From NCBI RefSeq assembly GCF_032854445.1, contig NC_088304.1, positions 8,073,704-8,137,703 of the forward strand: 64,000 bases of DNA. Reading direction: 5' to 3'. The notes beneath the pieces were generated by a model. It was not told the origin of the DNA and searched no databases. It was given only the letters and a program-made list of their open reading frames with translations. This DNA is from Liolophura sinensis. Its lineage: Eukaryota > Mollusca > Polyplacophora > Chitonida > Chitonidae. How positions within the stretch are numbered: the first letter of the stretch is position 1; each line of letters begins with the position of its first letter. Below are positions 1 to 12,500 of the stretch, in pieces. A program made the translations under genes and the position numbers.

Positions 1-978
1 TATATAGTCAGGATATTGTCTGCTTGTTCGTTTGTAAAATGTATCTGATATAATTTACTAAAGGTACTCTCCTTATATAGCTGTTGTATCGTTTATTTAT
101 CTGTTTGCATATCTATTTTTAAAAAAAAGGCCATTACCTTTTCAATTGGCTGAATTCATATGTTCATGATCATATACTACTATGTAAAGCCATTTATGCG
201 AGTCAGGAAATAATTCGCGTATTGTAAATTTTGTGTTGCTCTCGTCCTTCTTCATACCTGACGGGTTTTTTTATCCGAGAGTAATGCACCCCCCATTTCT
301 GTCAGCCTATACCATATGTACAATAATGAGTCCAGAAAAGGGAGTCGTCCCTCAGGAGAGACAAAGTACCTTCAAAGTATGCAGGCCCTTTTGAGTTGTG
401 AAGGTCAGGCACGCGACAATTCTTCTGACGGCGAAGGAGAAAATCGCCACGGTGTTTTATGCGTGAGACGTTTCTGCCTGAACATGCGTTCTAGAATAAA
501 AAAATAAAAACTATTACCTTCAAATACAGAATGTCACATAATTGTTTTGAACGCCGGTAGTATAGGTCTGCTCTGACAGAAGACAGTCGATCGAGTAGTG
601 GCCTGCATGGTGAGAAGCGATACTGGACCAGACAAAATGACCTATTCCGTAGCTATGCAAGACGTATATGGCCACACACGCTTTATTTGTTTCGATGTTA
701 CAAATATAATGTCGCAAAAGTAAAAGTGTGAAAATACGACAGAGCGGGGTCAATAATGATCATCGCGTTTTTACGTTTTTGGTGTTCCTTTTTCGTTACG
801 TTCCTTCGGATTTTCGGCTCGCATTTTTGGGGCTTCTCATTTTCGTGTTTTGACCCTTGCGGTTTCATGCTTGCGCTTCGCATTTTCACTCTTGAGCCTA
901 ATTGATCTTGCATTATCAACATCATATTAACCACGCACACACACACAAAAACGAATGTTCACTTCTGAATCCAACACA
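1..978. other. Upstream sequence without a recognised gene
   Basis: I see no convincing coding exon here. Open frames are short and lack family resemblance. A T-rich stretch at about 760-900 repeats short words such as cgcatttt, probably decayed simple repeat. Confidence 0.5.
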
Positions 979-2091
979 GTGACTTGAATGCCGCTGATAA
1001 AAGACAGTCGTTTGTGTAGTCATCTACCATGTCTAAGTGATGATGGCATATCCCATAACAGACATGTCGCTGATAGAACACAGTCGTTTGTATGGTCATC
1101 TACCATGTCTAAGTGATGATGGCATATCCCATAACAGACATGTTGCTGATAGAAGACAGTCGTTTGTGTGGTCATCTACCATGTCTAAGTGATGATGGCA
1201 TATCCCATAACAGACATGTCGCTGACAGAAGACAGCCGTTTGTGTGGTCATCTACCATGTCTAAGTGATGATGGCCTATCCCATAACAGACATGTCGCTG
1301 ACAGAACACAGTCGTTTGTGTGGTCATCTACCATGTCTAAGTGATGATGGCCTATCCCATAACAGACATGTCGCTGATAGAAGACAGTCGTTTGTGTGGT
1401 CATCTACCATGTCTAAGTGATGATGGCCTATCCCATAACAGACATGTCGCTGATAGAAGACAGCCGTTTGTGTGGTCATCTACCATGTCTAAGTCATGAT
1501 GGCCTATCCCATAACAGACATGTCGCTGATAGAACACAGTCATTTGTATGGTCATCTACCATGTCTAAGTGATGATGGCATATCCCATAACAGACATGTT
1601 GCTGATAGAAGACAGCCGTTTGTGTGGTCATCTACCATGTCTAAGTGATGATGGCATATCCCATAACAGACATGTCGCTGATAGAAGACAGCCGTTTGTG
1701 TGGTCATCTACCATGTCTAAGTGATGATGGCATATCCCATAACAGACATGTCGCTGATAAAAGACAGCCGTTTGTGTGGTCATCTACCATGTCTAAGTGA
1801 TGATGGCATATCCCATAACAGACATGTCGCTGATAGAAGACAGTCGTTTGTATGGTCATCTACCATGTCTAAGTGATGATGGCATATCCCATAACAGACA
1901 TGTCGCTGATAGAAGACAGTCGTTTGTGTGGTCATCTACCATGTCTATGTGATGATGGCCTATCCCATAACAGACATGTCGCTGATAGAAGACAGCCGTT
2001 TGTGTGGTCATCTACCATGTCTATGTGATGATGGCCTATCCCACAACAGACATGTCGCTGATAGAAAACAGTCGTGTGTGTGGTCATGTAA
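979..2091. repeat. 76-bp minisatellite, about 14.5 copies
   Basis: The unit contains gtcatctaccatgtctaagt and cccataacagacatgtcgct. Successive catctaccat words start at 1021, 1097 and 1173, giving a 76-bp period. Units differ by a few substitutions. The array lies upstream of the predicted promoter of the glucan-binding gene. The short open frames inside it are repeat translations. Confidence 0.95.
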
Positions 2092-2210
2092 AATGATAGT
2101 GAGCCTGAAACCACAGCTTAGTCAACCAGTGTTATCTCTTCTTCCCCCGGGGTCAACACGCCAAATTACTTCATGTGAGAAATGTACAGAAGTTTTATGA
2201 ATGTTTCAAA

Positions 2211-2552
2211 CAGTATAATGACATCAAACATCACCGTTCGAAAAACTTTGAGCCGAATTTGTGTGATGGCTCCTCTAACAGTATAATGACATCAAACATC
2301 ATCATGGGTAAAACTTTGAGCAGAACTTGTGTGATGGCTCCTCTAACAGTATAATGACATCAAACATCACCGTTGGAAAAACTTTGAGCAGAACTTGTGT
2401 GATGGCTCCTCTAACAGTATAATGACATCAAACATCACCGTTGGAAAAACTTTAAGCAGAACTTGTGTGGTGGCTCCTCTAACAGTATTATCACATCAAA
2501 AATCATCAAACAAACACCATGTGAAAAACTTTAAGCAGAAGTTGTCTGATGA
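2211..2552. repeat. 68-bp tandem repeat, about 5 copies
   Basis: The unit includes cagtataatgacatcaaaca and ctttgagcagaacttgtg. The word acatcaaaca recurs at 2221, 2289, 2357 and 2425, a 68-bp period. The last copy is degenerate. No relation to the preceding 76-bp array is visible. Confidence 0.9.
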
Positions 2553-4150
2553 CTATTGGAGATGGCTAGTTAGGTCAAACAAAATTGAGAATAAAACTTT
2601 GAGGGCAGATGTACCCTTGGTAGTGCTATTCCAGAATCGAAAAACCTTACCTAATTACTTGGGAGTTTTAAAAACAAAACGTTTGACAAGGTAGGTTAGC
2701 AGCAAGAGCAATGTGAGATAGTTATTTGGTGAAACATAACCGTTTAATTGTTTGATTAATTAACTGAATGGTTGATTCACAAGAAGAATGAACAAAAAAC
2801 TAGAGAGGTTAGTACATGGTTAGTGCATAGAGTGTCAAGCCGGGAAGTAACCATCGGGAGGGTGTAATGCGCACAAGACAGGTCTATGCCGACCAAAGTT
2901 TAGTGTGTCATGGTTACTCGTAAACAGGGACAATCAGTCGGAGGGGCATGCTTGAGGATAGATAATTGTCAAAACAGACATACAGTCGGGATGGATTTCT
3001 GATCCACGCGTGTATAACCTCATGATGTGACGTAAACACGTCTCCTTAGCTGGTTCACGTTAGGTGAACTATATTTAAGCCATTCTTGTCTCACAGCAAC
3101 GTCTACTAGGAAACGCGTGCTGGAGTATTTCCAGTCTAAAAGTCCAGTGACTTCGCGTTTTTAACTGATAAGAGTTCAGTCTCAACAGGGAATCTCCGAG
3201 GAGACTCACAAAAATTCACTGCATAGTACCTCTGCTGGAAATGGAAGCCATGATTTTATATTCCAAGGTACACAATTTTCACAAGCGCAGTGACATCTTT
3301 ACCACGTCCTTTTCAATTGTCACGAGCGCAATATTTTAGCTACATGTATATCGTGGCGAATGTAAATTTGTAAATTTTAGGTCTGAAAGTTGTATCATCA
3401 AGAGTAAACCTAAGATTGTGTCCCATAATAATTGCTCAGTTGCTGTAAAACATATGCTAAAATATCCCATACTGTATGTGTTGACGTATTGCTACATAGG
3501 TAATAGCAGGTGGGGCCTGTGTCACTACATTTTATCCTTAAGGAATAGATGTAGGAAAAAGGAAAAAAACATGATCAAAACCTGACAATCTTTTCACAGG
3601 CAACTGTCTGCATGACATATTTCATCTGCTGACAGTTTGTCGATCAAACTTTAAACTTAATCTAAATTCTGATGAAATCTATGGGCCACTGTTATCCGAT
3701 CACTCTATTTTTCCATAAATATTTACGCTTTTTATTTTAATAAACAGGTACAATTTTCAGGCACATTGTGTACAGTTTTTACACAATTATGTACAGGTCA
3801 ATCACAAATGTGTGCAATTCTGTCCAAAAGTAGGTACAGTGTTCACACAAATCGACAAAAACTGCAGATTTTTTAAACAAAAAGGCACAATTAAAAACAA
3901 ATACATACGATATTCAAACAAATGTCTCCGATATACGAGAAGTCACTGATACCTCAGTACATACCGGTACTTTTTTTTTTATCTTAATGCGTCTTCATTA
4001 TTTGCTTAAACTGCGACTTAGCTTTAATTTAATGTGTGGAACATTGATAATTGTTGTAGTATTAGTTGACTTTTGGTGTGTTTTTACTGAAGTTTACGGC
4101 TCTGTGTTTGGTTAGTCCCACCCGCCGGGTATGTTAATGAGCGTTTCTAT
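2553..4150. other. Unique upstream sequence, possible promoter region
   Basis: No exon with splice signals and a recognisable product is visible. The stretch is AT-rich with short homopolymers (for example poly-T near 3970). It lies directly upstream of the TATA-like box at 4156, so it may hold promoter or enhancer sequence, but no specific factor site is supported. Confidence 0.4.
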
Positions 4151-4155
4151 CAACA

Positions 4156-4163
4156 TATATAAA
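4156..4163 (+). promoter_or_regulatory. TATA box (tatataaa)
   Basis: A good TATA match lies about 30 bases upstream of a short segment that ends in a perfect cag/gtaagt donor. This fits a promoter for the downstream glucan-binding gene. The assignment rests on spacing and consensus only. Confidence 0.45.
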
Positions 4164-4186
4164 GGGTTAGTCTGCAGAAGACATTG

Positions 4187-4277
4187 CTCTGTGTCCCGGA
4201 AACTCGACGAGTTTGCTCAAAGGTACAGGTGTCTGCAGCGGGGCCTATATATCTGCAGTTTACAGGTAATGCGCCAG
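4187..4277 (+). other. Probable 5'UTR exon of the glucan-binding gene
   Basis: The segment starts about 30 bases after the TATA box and ends at gccag/gtaagt (donor 4278). It would splice to the acceptor ctccag at 6480-6481, nine bases before the start codon at 6491. The resulting 2.2-kb UTR intron (4278-6481) holds the 24-bp array and a SINE. The transcription start is a guess; the donor is the strongest part of the evidence. Confidence 0.4.
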
Positions 4278-4479
4278 GTAAGTAAATTTAAACTGTTTTT
4301 AACTTACACGTTCTTTCTGAAATGACATACGGAACATGATGTTTTACAATTTCTAGTAGCAAATTAATCTCTATAAGTGTATATATCCTTCTTTTTATTT
4401 ATAAGGAGGTAAAGAAAAAACTACATTTCAAGTAACTATTATGTTCTATATAGGGTATTCATTTATGTAAAATGTGGTT

Positions 4480-6115
4480 CTTTTCAGTAGAATGTATTTG
4501 GTTCTGAAGAGTTTGCTCTTTTCTGTGAGTGTAGTTGGTTCTGCATAGCGTGCTCTGTTCTGTTCTGTAAAGTGATTGCCATTGCGTGTAATGTGTTCTG
4601 TTCTGTAGAATGTGTTTTGTGCTGTAGAGTGGGTTTGTGCTGAAGAGTGTTTTTTATGTTGTGCCGTAGAGTGTGTTTTGTGCTGTGCTGTAGATTGTTT
4701 TTTGCTTTGTAGAGTGGGTTTTGTGCTGTGGAGTGCGTTTTGATTGATTGATTTATTTATTTGATTGGTGTTTTACGCCCTGCTCAAGAATATTTCACTT
4801 ATACGACGGCGGCCAGCATTGCGGTAGGAGGAACCCGGGCAGAGCCCGGGGGAAACCCAAGACCATCCGCAGGCTGCTGAAAGACTTTCCCACTTACGGC
4901 CGGAGAGGATGCCAGCATAAGCTGGCCTTGAACTCGATCGCATTTGTGAGAGACTCCTGGGTCATTAAGCTGAGCAAGCGCGCTAACCAACTGAGCTACG
5001 GAGGCCCCGAGTGCGTTTTGTATTGTAGAGTGTGTTTTGTTTTTGTTCTTTAGAATGTGTATTGTTCTGTGGAGTGTGTTTGTACTGTGTATTTTGTATT
5101 GTAAAATGCACTTTGTTATGTATTTTGTACTGTGCCGTAGAGTGTATTTTGCGCTGGGCTGTAGAGTTTGTTTTGTTTTGTACAGTGTGTTTTTTGGGTA
5201 CATTGTGTTTTCTTCTGTGATGTAGAGTGCGTTTTGTTCTGTAGAGTGTATCTTGTGCTGAAGAGCGTGTTTGTTCTGTAGAGTGTGTTTTATGCTGTGC
5301 TGTAGAGAGTGTTTTATGCTGTGCTGTAGAGTGTATTTTGTGATGTGTTGTAGAGTGTACTTTATGCTGTGCTGTAGAGTGTATTTTATGCTGTGCTGTA
5401 GAGTGTGTTTTTTGCTGTGTTGTAGAGTGTATTTTGTGCTGTGTTGTGGAGTGTATTTTGTGCTGTGTTGTGGAGTGTATTTTGTGATGTGCTGTAGAGT
5501 GTATTTTATGCTGTGCTGTAGAGTGTATTTTGTGCTGTGTTGTAGAGTGTATTTTGTGATGTGCTGTAGAGTGTATTTTATGCTGTGCTGTAGAGTGTAT
5601 TTTGTGCTGTGTTGTAGAGTGTATTTTGTGCTGTGTTGTAGAGTGTGTTTGTGCTGTGCTGTAGAATGTATTTTATGCTGTAGAGTGTGTTTTATGCTGT
5701 GCTGTAGAGAGTATTTTATGCTGTGCTGTAGAGTGTGTGCTGTGTTGTATAGTGTGTTCTGTTGTGTATAGTGTGTTTGTGCTGTGCTGTAGAGTGTGTT
5801 CTATTGTGTAAAGTGTATTTTATGCTGTGCTGTAGAGTGTATTTTATGCTGTAGATTGTGTTTTATGCTGTGCTGTATAGTGTGCTCTGTTGTGTAGAGT
5901 GTGTTCGTGCTGTGCTGTTGAGTGTGTTCTGTTGTGCAGAGTGTGTTTTGCACTGTACTGTAGAGTGTGTTTTGTCGTGTAGAGTGTGTTTGTTGGTGTT
6001 TAGTACTCTTTTTAGGGTGTGTATTGTGCTTTAGAGTTTGTTTTGTGCTATAGAGTGTGTTTTGTGCTGTACTGTGGAGTGTTTCGTTCTGTGAAGTATG
6101 TTCTATTCTGTAGGA
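4480..6115. repeat. 24-bp GT-rich minisatellite in the 5'UTR intron
   Basis: Variants of gctgtagagtgtattttatg recur. In the regular part the word tagagt occurs at 5351, 5375 and 5399, a 24-bp period; the flanks are less regular. A SINE (4743-5008) interrupts the array. Because 24 is a multiple of three, the array stays open in several frames and gives a spurious cysteine-rich 166-codon frame at 5271-5771. Confidence 0.9.
4743..5008 (-). mobile_element. SINE family 1, full-length, with target-site duplication
   Basis: On the minus strand a tRNA-like head (ggggcctccgtagctcagtt, A-box-like) is followed by a B-box-like gttcaag, a body, and a tail containing gagca-gggcgtaaaac then (aaat)n. It is flanked by a perfect 12-bp direct repeat gagtgcgttttg (4731-4742 and 5009-5020), which proves retroposition into the 24-bp array. 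Related copies lie at 7291, 23311, 25036, 25557, 26006, 26609, 35896, 54812 and 55680. Confidence 0.9.
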
Positions 6116-6490
6116 TATACTAGTGTCCTTACTTCAGCTGGTTTGTGAAGAGCCTTGTGAAAGTTGGTGGTTTCCTCTGTGCCTTACTGGATTTCTTCCC
6201 ATCATAAGTTTGATCATTGTCAAGCAATGCTGACAAGGGCGATGTAAAACATCAACCCAACAAATGCACCAAAAAATATTCTGCATTATTGGCAGGTGAA
6301 GTGGGTGCCACTTTGGCTTTGTTTGTTTAATCCTTTTATTATTTTCAGTCCCTATATCATACATTTTTAGAATCCAACTACAAAGTTTTATCTAAACAGT
6401 TGTGCAAATCTAACTAAGCGCGGACAGATGAACCACTGTGGCAGTTACACCCTTGTATAGCTGCCGGTTTTGAATCTCCAGGTTGACGCT

Positions 6491-6599
6491 ATGATTGGTC
6501 GGATCTTACTCCTCGTCTGCTGTGTGGGCGTGGCACATTGTGTAATCAGAACATCCATCAGCAGGTTACAGCCCAAGGGAATCCGCTTTTCAGTCCAAG
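6491..6599 (+). CDS. LGBP: LGBP coding exon 1: signal peptide
   Basis: Encodes MIGRILLLVCCVGVAHC, a classic hydrophobic signal sequence, then the start of the mature protein to VQ. An upstream in-frame ATG at 6470 lies before the acceptor at 6480-6481, so 6491 is the preferred start. Donor ccaag/gtacat at 6600. Ends in phase 1. Confidence 0.85.
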
Positions 6600-9500
6600 G
6601 TACATATAACGGTTTCAGAAATCAGCCTACTGCAATGTTATACGCCTGCCCTACCAAAAAGGGTTTACTCGAGTGTGCATACGATTTAGGCCAACTTCAT
6701 GTTCAGAAGTAAATGTCTCCTCGCCTATCTTCAGAACAATGTAAAATAAACAAAAGAGATGAAGAAACCGGTGCGGGTGGAAGACCTCATTGGTCACTCC
6801 GTTAGTGTCGCAAGTGGTCACACTTGCGACACTAACGGAGTTCAATTTTTGTGTTAAAATGTTCCCAGAAATAAACATTAGTGTTCGACCTGTGAGAAAC
6901 AGAGGAAAGTGTCTTTTGTAGTAAACTTTTGCATTATATTTATCATTCGTTTACAATTATTACTTTGTCATAATATCTGTCATATTTGCTGGTTGAAATT
7001 TTGCAATAAAGTAAATCTATTATAAATACTGTTTTGATTGTGGCCTAAAGTTATTTTGAGGTCGGTACACTATAAGCTGAAATGTCTACAATTGTCTGTC
7101 TACAATAATTCCTTCGTGTGTATTTTCTTCAGATGAGGCAGGTGTGTCTCTGGTCGGTGTGCACTACAGCATTAACAAGCCCATCCGGAATGTGGAAGCA
7201 GGGACATTCAACTATGACGTCAACTCAAAGACAGGTTCGTGCAGGAGTTATTCAATAACTGACAAACTATAACCACACGCTATCTACTTGTTTTTTTTTT
7301 TTTGTTTTTTTTTTATTGGTGTTTTACGCCGTACTCAAGAATATTTCACTTATACCACGGCGGCCAGCATTATGGTGGGTGGAAACCGGGCAGAGCCCGG
7401 GGGAAACCCACGACCATCCGCAGGTTACTGACAGACCTTCCCACGTACGGCCGGAGAGGAAGGCAGCATGAGCTGGTCTTGAACTCACAGCGCTAGCGCG
7501 CTAACCGACTGAGCCACGGAGGCCCCCTATCTACTTGTACCTGTACCTTTATATCTGAATGATATTTGCGTGTAACAGGGTGTTCATATAGAATTTCGTG
7601 GTCAACAGGAGATCTCAATCTCAATCCATAGGCTACCTAAAACTTTACAAGTTTGAATAAATAACATCAGTGCATAATTAATTTGAATCACATGCATGCA
7701 CGTGGCGTCGGTAACTGTGAAATCCGCCTCCACGAATGGATCCCAACCCTCTAATCTCTTCTAGCTAGCATGACTTCTCAGGTTCTTAGAAAGGAGCGGG
7801 CATTTTCCTCATGATATTCCTCTTTTCTCGGAGACTGTTAAATGAAGGCAGTACCTTTCAATATGGCGTAAACAAATTTTGGGGGTTTCCTAAAAGAAAT
7901 GTTATAACCAAAAGGAAATATCCGTCAAACGAGGTAATACAGAATGAAAGTTAAAAAAGATTAAGAGAAAATAATATCTTTGTAGAAAATACGCCAAAAT
8001 CAATAGGGCCTATCGTTATTTGTTATCTCTCAATTTTAACACCTCGTAAACTCAAAAGACCGATGGTTTTCCGGATGCAATTTTTCTGCAACAGATATTA
8101 TACATCCAAATGTACATCCTTATAGGAAAAATCCAAATGTACAGTCTTAAAGGATACATCAAAATGTACAGCCTTATAGGATACATCCAGCTGTACAGCC
8201 TTAAATGATACATGAAAAGCAACGCTAAAGCATAGTTTTAACGGATACATTCAACTGTACAATTTAAAGGATACACTTAAGGTACAACCTTAAAGGATGC
8301 ATGAAAAGGAACAACCTTAAGGGATGCATGAAAAGGAACAGCCTTAAAGGAAGCAAGAAAAGGAACAGACTTAAAGGATACATGAAAAGTGACCATAAAA
8401 CACAATCTTAAAGGATGGTTTAAAAGGTACCCTGTATCTCAGCCTTAAATGATACATGAAAATGAAACTCTGTAATGAAAATTTTGGTTTTCATAAAGGG
8501 AAATGAAGAAAGCTGTGCCAAAAACATGGACAGTTATTACCGTTGACGTCACGACTGCAGGCTACTTCAGTTCTAGACTAATCGCAGGAGCCTTGGGAAA
8601 TGTTGAGCGCCAAAAAGAAAGCTGAGAAAGTTTGCTGTACTTTTGAATCCTAGAACGCATTCTTACGTAGCTATTAGGATATATAAACCAAACGAAGTAC
8701 AAATAAAAAATCAGCATCAAACATCAATACAATTTTGATTTTGTCATTTTGTTTTCTTACATTTGACAGGAAGTTTCTGGGTTCATGAAAACCGTCAAGT
8801 TGTCCTGTCTCCAGGGGACAAAGTCTACTACTGGGTGTACTGGGTGAAGGAAGGGAGAGGTGAACAGTTGCTGAATCAGGTGTGGACAGGTGAGCTTATC
8901 TCTAGGGGACAAAATCTGGGTGTACAGGTGAAGGAGGGGAGAGGTGAACAGTTATTGGATCAGGTGTGGACAGATGAGCTTATCTCCAAGGGACTGTCTG
9001 AGTGTACGGGTGACGGAAGGGAGAGGTGAACAGTTACTAGACCAGGTGTGGACAAGAGCTTATCCCCATGGAACAAAGTCTTGTTGTACAGGATGAGGTT
9101 AGGATCGAAGAAAACAAATTTACTACAGAAGTGAAATGAAAATATTATTATGGACTTGGGTTTTTCTTTCAGCCTATTTTTACCTTAGGTAAAATCATTG
9201 TGCATATGAGAAAATTAGAATGTCATGTTGATAGGCTTTGTATGTAGAGAGCTGTGACATCTTTACAAGGTAAATCAAGCCGAGTTTTGTGAAGTTATTT
9301 GTTTGCAAACTTTCGTGTTTGGACAGTTCCTTCAAGGTATTTGTTTTCAACCTTATATAGGCCTATGTGTTCATTTCCTTGAAATCATTTGTTTGCAATC
9401 TCTGATATGTGTGCAGTTCATTGAAGTTATTTGTTTGCAAACTTTTTTATGTGCGCAGTTCCGTCAGATTAATTATTTGGAAACTTTTATATTTTCGTAG

Positions 9501-12500
9501 TTCCTTCGGAAGTCACCCAGAAACCAGTGACGTCATCGGGATCGGCATTTACCAAGAAGCCGGAAGTCGTGTCGGTACATGTTAACCAACCGATACCGGG
9601 TATGTCAAAGTAAATATACATGCTAAGCTGTAGGATCTCTTGAGGCGTAAAAATGCGTAATAAAACCCTATATCGATCTGTCACTGCAATTTATATATGT
9701 AGGCCTACACCCTCAGTTGGTGTAAAAAGCAGCATTGTTCATGTAGTGTATAGCTACGCTAGCCAGGCCTCTGCATGTCTTGGAGAACATTGGTTATAAT
9801 GGAGGACTCCCTGTATTTCATTAGATAGGACAAGTAGCTGTGGACATACATGTACCAACAATACATGTTGTTCGCGGAGCAGAGGTTCAATCCCAGCCTT
9901 GGTCAGGGAATCCTTGAGAATCCCCTTTCCTCTGCCTTGGCTGCCTTTGTGGCAGTACCCACAGGAAGGTCTCTGCATGGAGATCAAAGACCTTAAACTC
10001 TATCTACCAGTTAAAATCTGTATCTAAAACGTGGGAATGTCAGTCGGTTACATGCAAATGGCCGGTAGTTTACCACAGTACTGTATCCAACACCCATATG
10101 ACGTCTGCTTGCATATAACGGAAAAATCTTAAGCCTGGCTTTAAACCTCATTTAATTAAGCACAAAAAAGGAATAAATATTACCTGTGGTCACTTGTTTA
10201 ATTGTTTTCCTGGATTTGACCTGGAACTCATTCATGGACTTCGAATTTGAACTTCGATATGGAATTCATGCCTGGAATATCCACTGTCTGCCCGGCATCA
10301 TTGAAAACTGATAACCGTTTCTGTCTTGTGTGTTACCGGCTTTATTTCCTATTTGTATAATTTCTTACATACCTTTGTCTTTGGGAGCTAGTGTTAAACG
10401 TTGTTTTGGAAATGGATCTTGCAATTATTCGACTTGGAATGTCCTTTACGGACTACCAATGGTATATGAATGTCGGACTTGACGCTTATATTCAGACTTT
10501 TCTTTGACACTATTAACGTTCTGAAGTTATTAAGTTATTAAAGCTCTGCTGTATGATGTAAATCCCGTTTGCCGATGTCGCTGTGTTTTGTTTTCGTGTT
10601 GCTGTAGCCTTATATAGCGCCTCTGATTCTGATCCTGGTACAGTCGCGCACTGCTCCTCGTATCCCTGTGTCATCTTCCGGGACGACTTCGACAGCTTTG
10701 ACCTGGCCACCTGGCAACACGAGATCACTGCAGGAGGCGGCGGGGTAAGTTAGTGTGTATGCAATCTGAGATCACTGCGGGGGCCGGTTGGGCAAGCTAA
10801 GTGTAGACAACACAAGATCACTGTAGGAGGCAGCTGGGTAAGTTAAGTGTAGGCAACATGAGATCACTCCGGGATGCGGCGGGGTAAGTTAACTGTGGGC
10901 ATAATACGAACACTGCGCAAGGGGAGTGGGGTGGGGTGCAGCGGGATAAGTCAAGAGTAGGCAACATGAGAACACTGCAGGAGGTATCGGGGTAAGTTAG
11001 TGTTCGTACTTTGAGAACACTGCGAGAGTCAGCGGTATTAGTTAAATGTAGGCAACATGAGAACAGGCAGGGGTGTGATGCTGTGTTCCCACGAAATGCG
11101 ATTGCATTTGTTATTATTAATTTAATTTAATTTAATGCTTTATTTATTTATAGAGGATTGCCCACAGCCAGTGGCCACGAGGGGTTTTCCTCAACAAGAT
11201 TATTTACATTTAATTACAACATTTGAAAATGATATTTTGAATATAATATCTGCTAACTTACAATTATATAGTAATAAAATAGAATGAAGTGACATAAGCG
11301 CAAGAATTAAGCCTTACAGATATTCACAATAAAAAATTTGACCGTTTACAGATTAAACAGTTAAACCTTGGAATAAATTGGACGAAATAAAAAGTATTAT
11401 CTGCATAAATAAATGTACCTGTACATACATGCATACTAGCATATTGAGTAAAATACAATACCAATTGCGAACATCATTTGTATTAATGGCTGAATCCATC
11501 TTATTCGTCTGTCAACATAAAATCACTCAGGGGAAGGGGAGGAATGGTACCATATTATAGCATATCCGATGTTTATTTAAATTTTTTTTTAAATATGTTG
11601 CATTTTCATGAAAACTAAGTTACTTCGATGTTATCACATTTCTCACCGTGCATTATATATAGGCTACTTGTGTATTTTTTGTCTTCCGATCCATACCAGC
11701 CGACATGTCTGCTTTGTACCGCGTGTTTACATGTATAACTGGGAAATGTCTTCGGTTGTAGCACCACATGTGCCGTGTTGTCGCGAACACAAAAGACATT
11801 AGCATAGACAGTGCGAAGATTATCTAATGGTCACACGTCATCAATAAAGTCCGACCTCTTTTAAGTTTATCTCATTTAGGGTTTTATTCCGGCTGTTTGT
11901 GTAAATGTTTAAAAGATAGCAGATTGCAGGCCCCGGGTATTATTATTATAACTTTCAGCAATTGTTCCTTGTTTATTTTACAGAACTGGGAGTTCCAGTT
12001 TTACACCAACAACAGAAGTAACAGTTATGTTCGGGATGGAACTCTTTACATAAAACCTGTAAGCTTGGTTATCTACTCATTGAGTTTTGATTTATTTCCA
12101 GTCGTCACCAATTCATTTTGTCCTTCTTTAATACGGATAAGAGGTGTCCTGCTTATTGGAAAAACAGAAATCCTAGCAAGATAATATGTACATGTATTTT
12201 TAATTTATTTTCATTAATATTAATTTGATTTATTTTAAAATATTTGATTAGAGTTTTACTTATGCGCCGGTGGCAATTTTCATTAAAAATTATGTAAGTA
12301 AATATAAGATGGGCTTTCCACGCCCTGCATATCATTTGTAAAATGCTGAATGGCGATGGTTTACTTTGGTTCTTAACATCCTCCACCAATGAAAATGATG
12401 GAAGCCTTAGATAGATAAATAAATACTTATAAAATGTTGTTTCCTCAGACCTTGACGGCTGACAAGTATGGAGAAGCCTTCCTGTCTTCCGGGACGCTTG

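Noticed and set aside
5271-5771. Cysteine-rich 166-codon frame that could be mistaken for a secreted peptide
   Set aside because: A 24-bp GT-rich array; frames on either side look equally open, with no signal peptide or cysteine framework.
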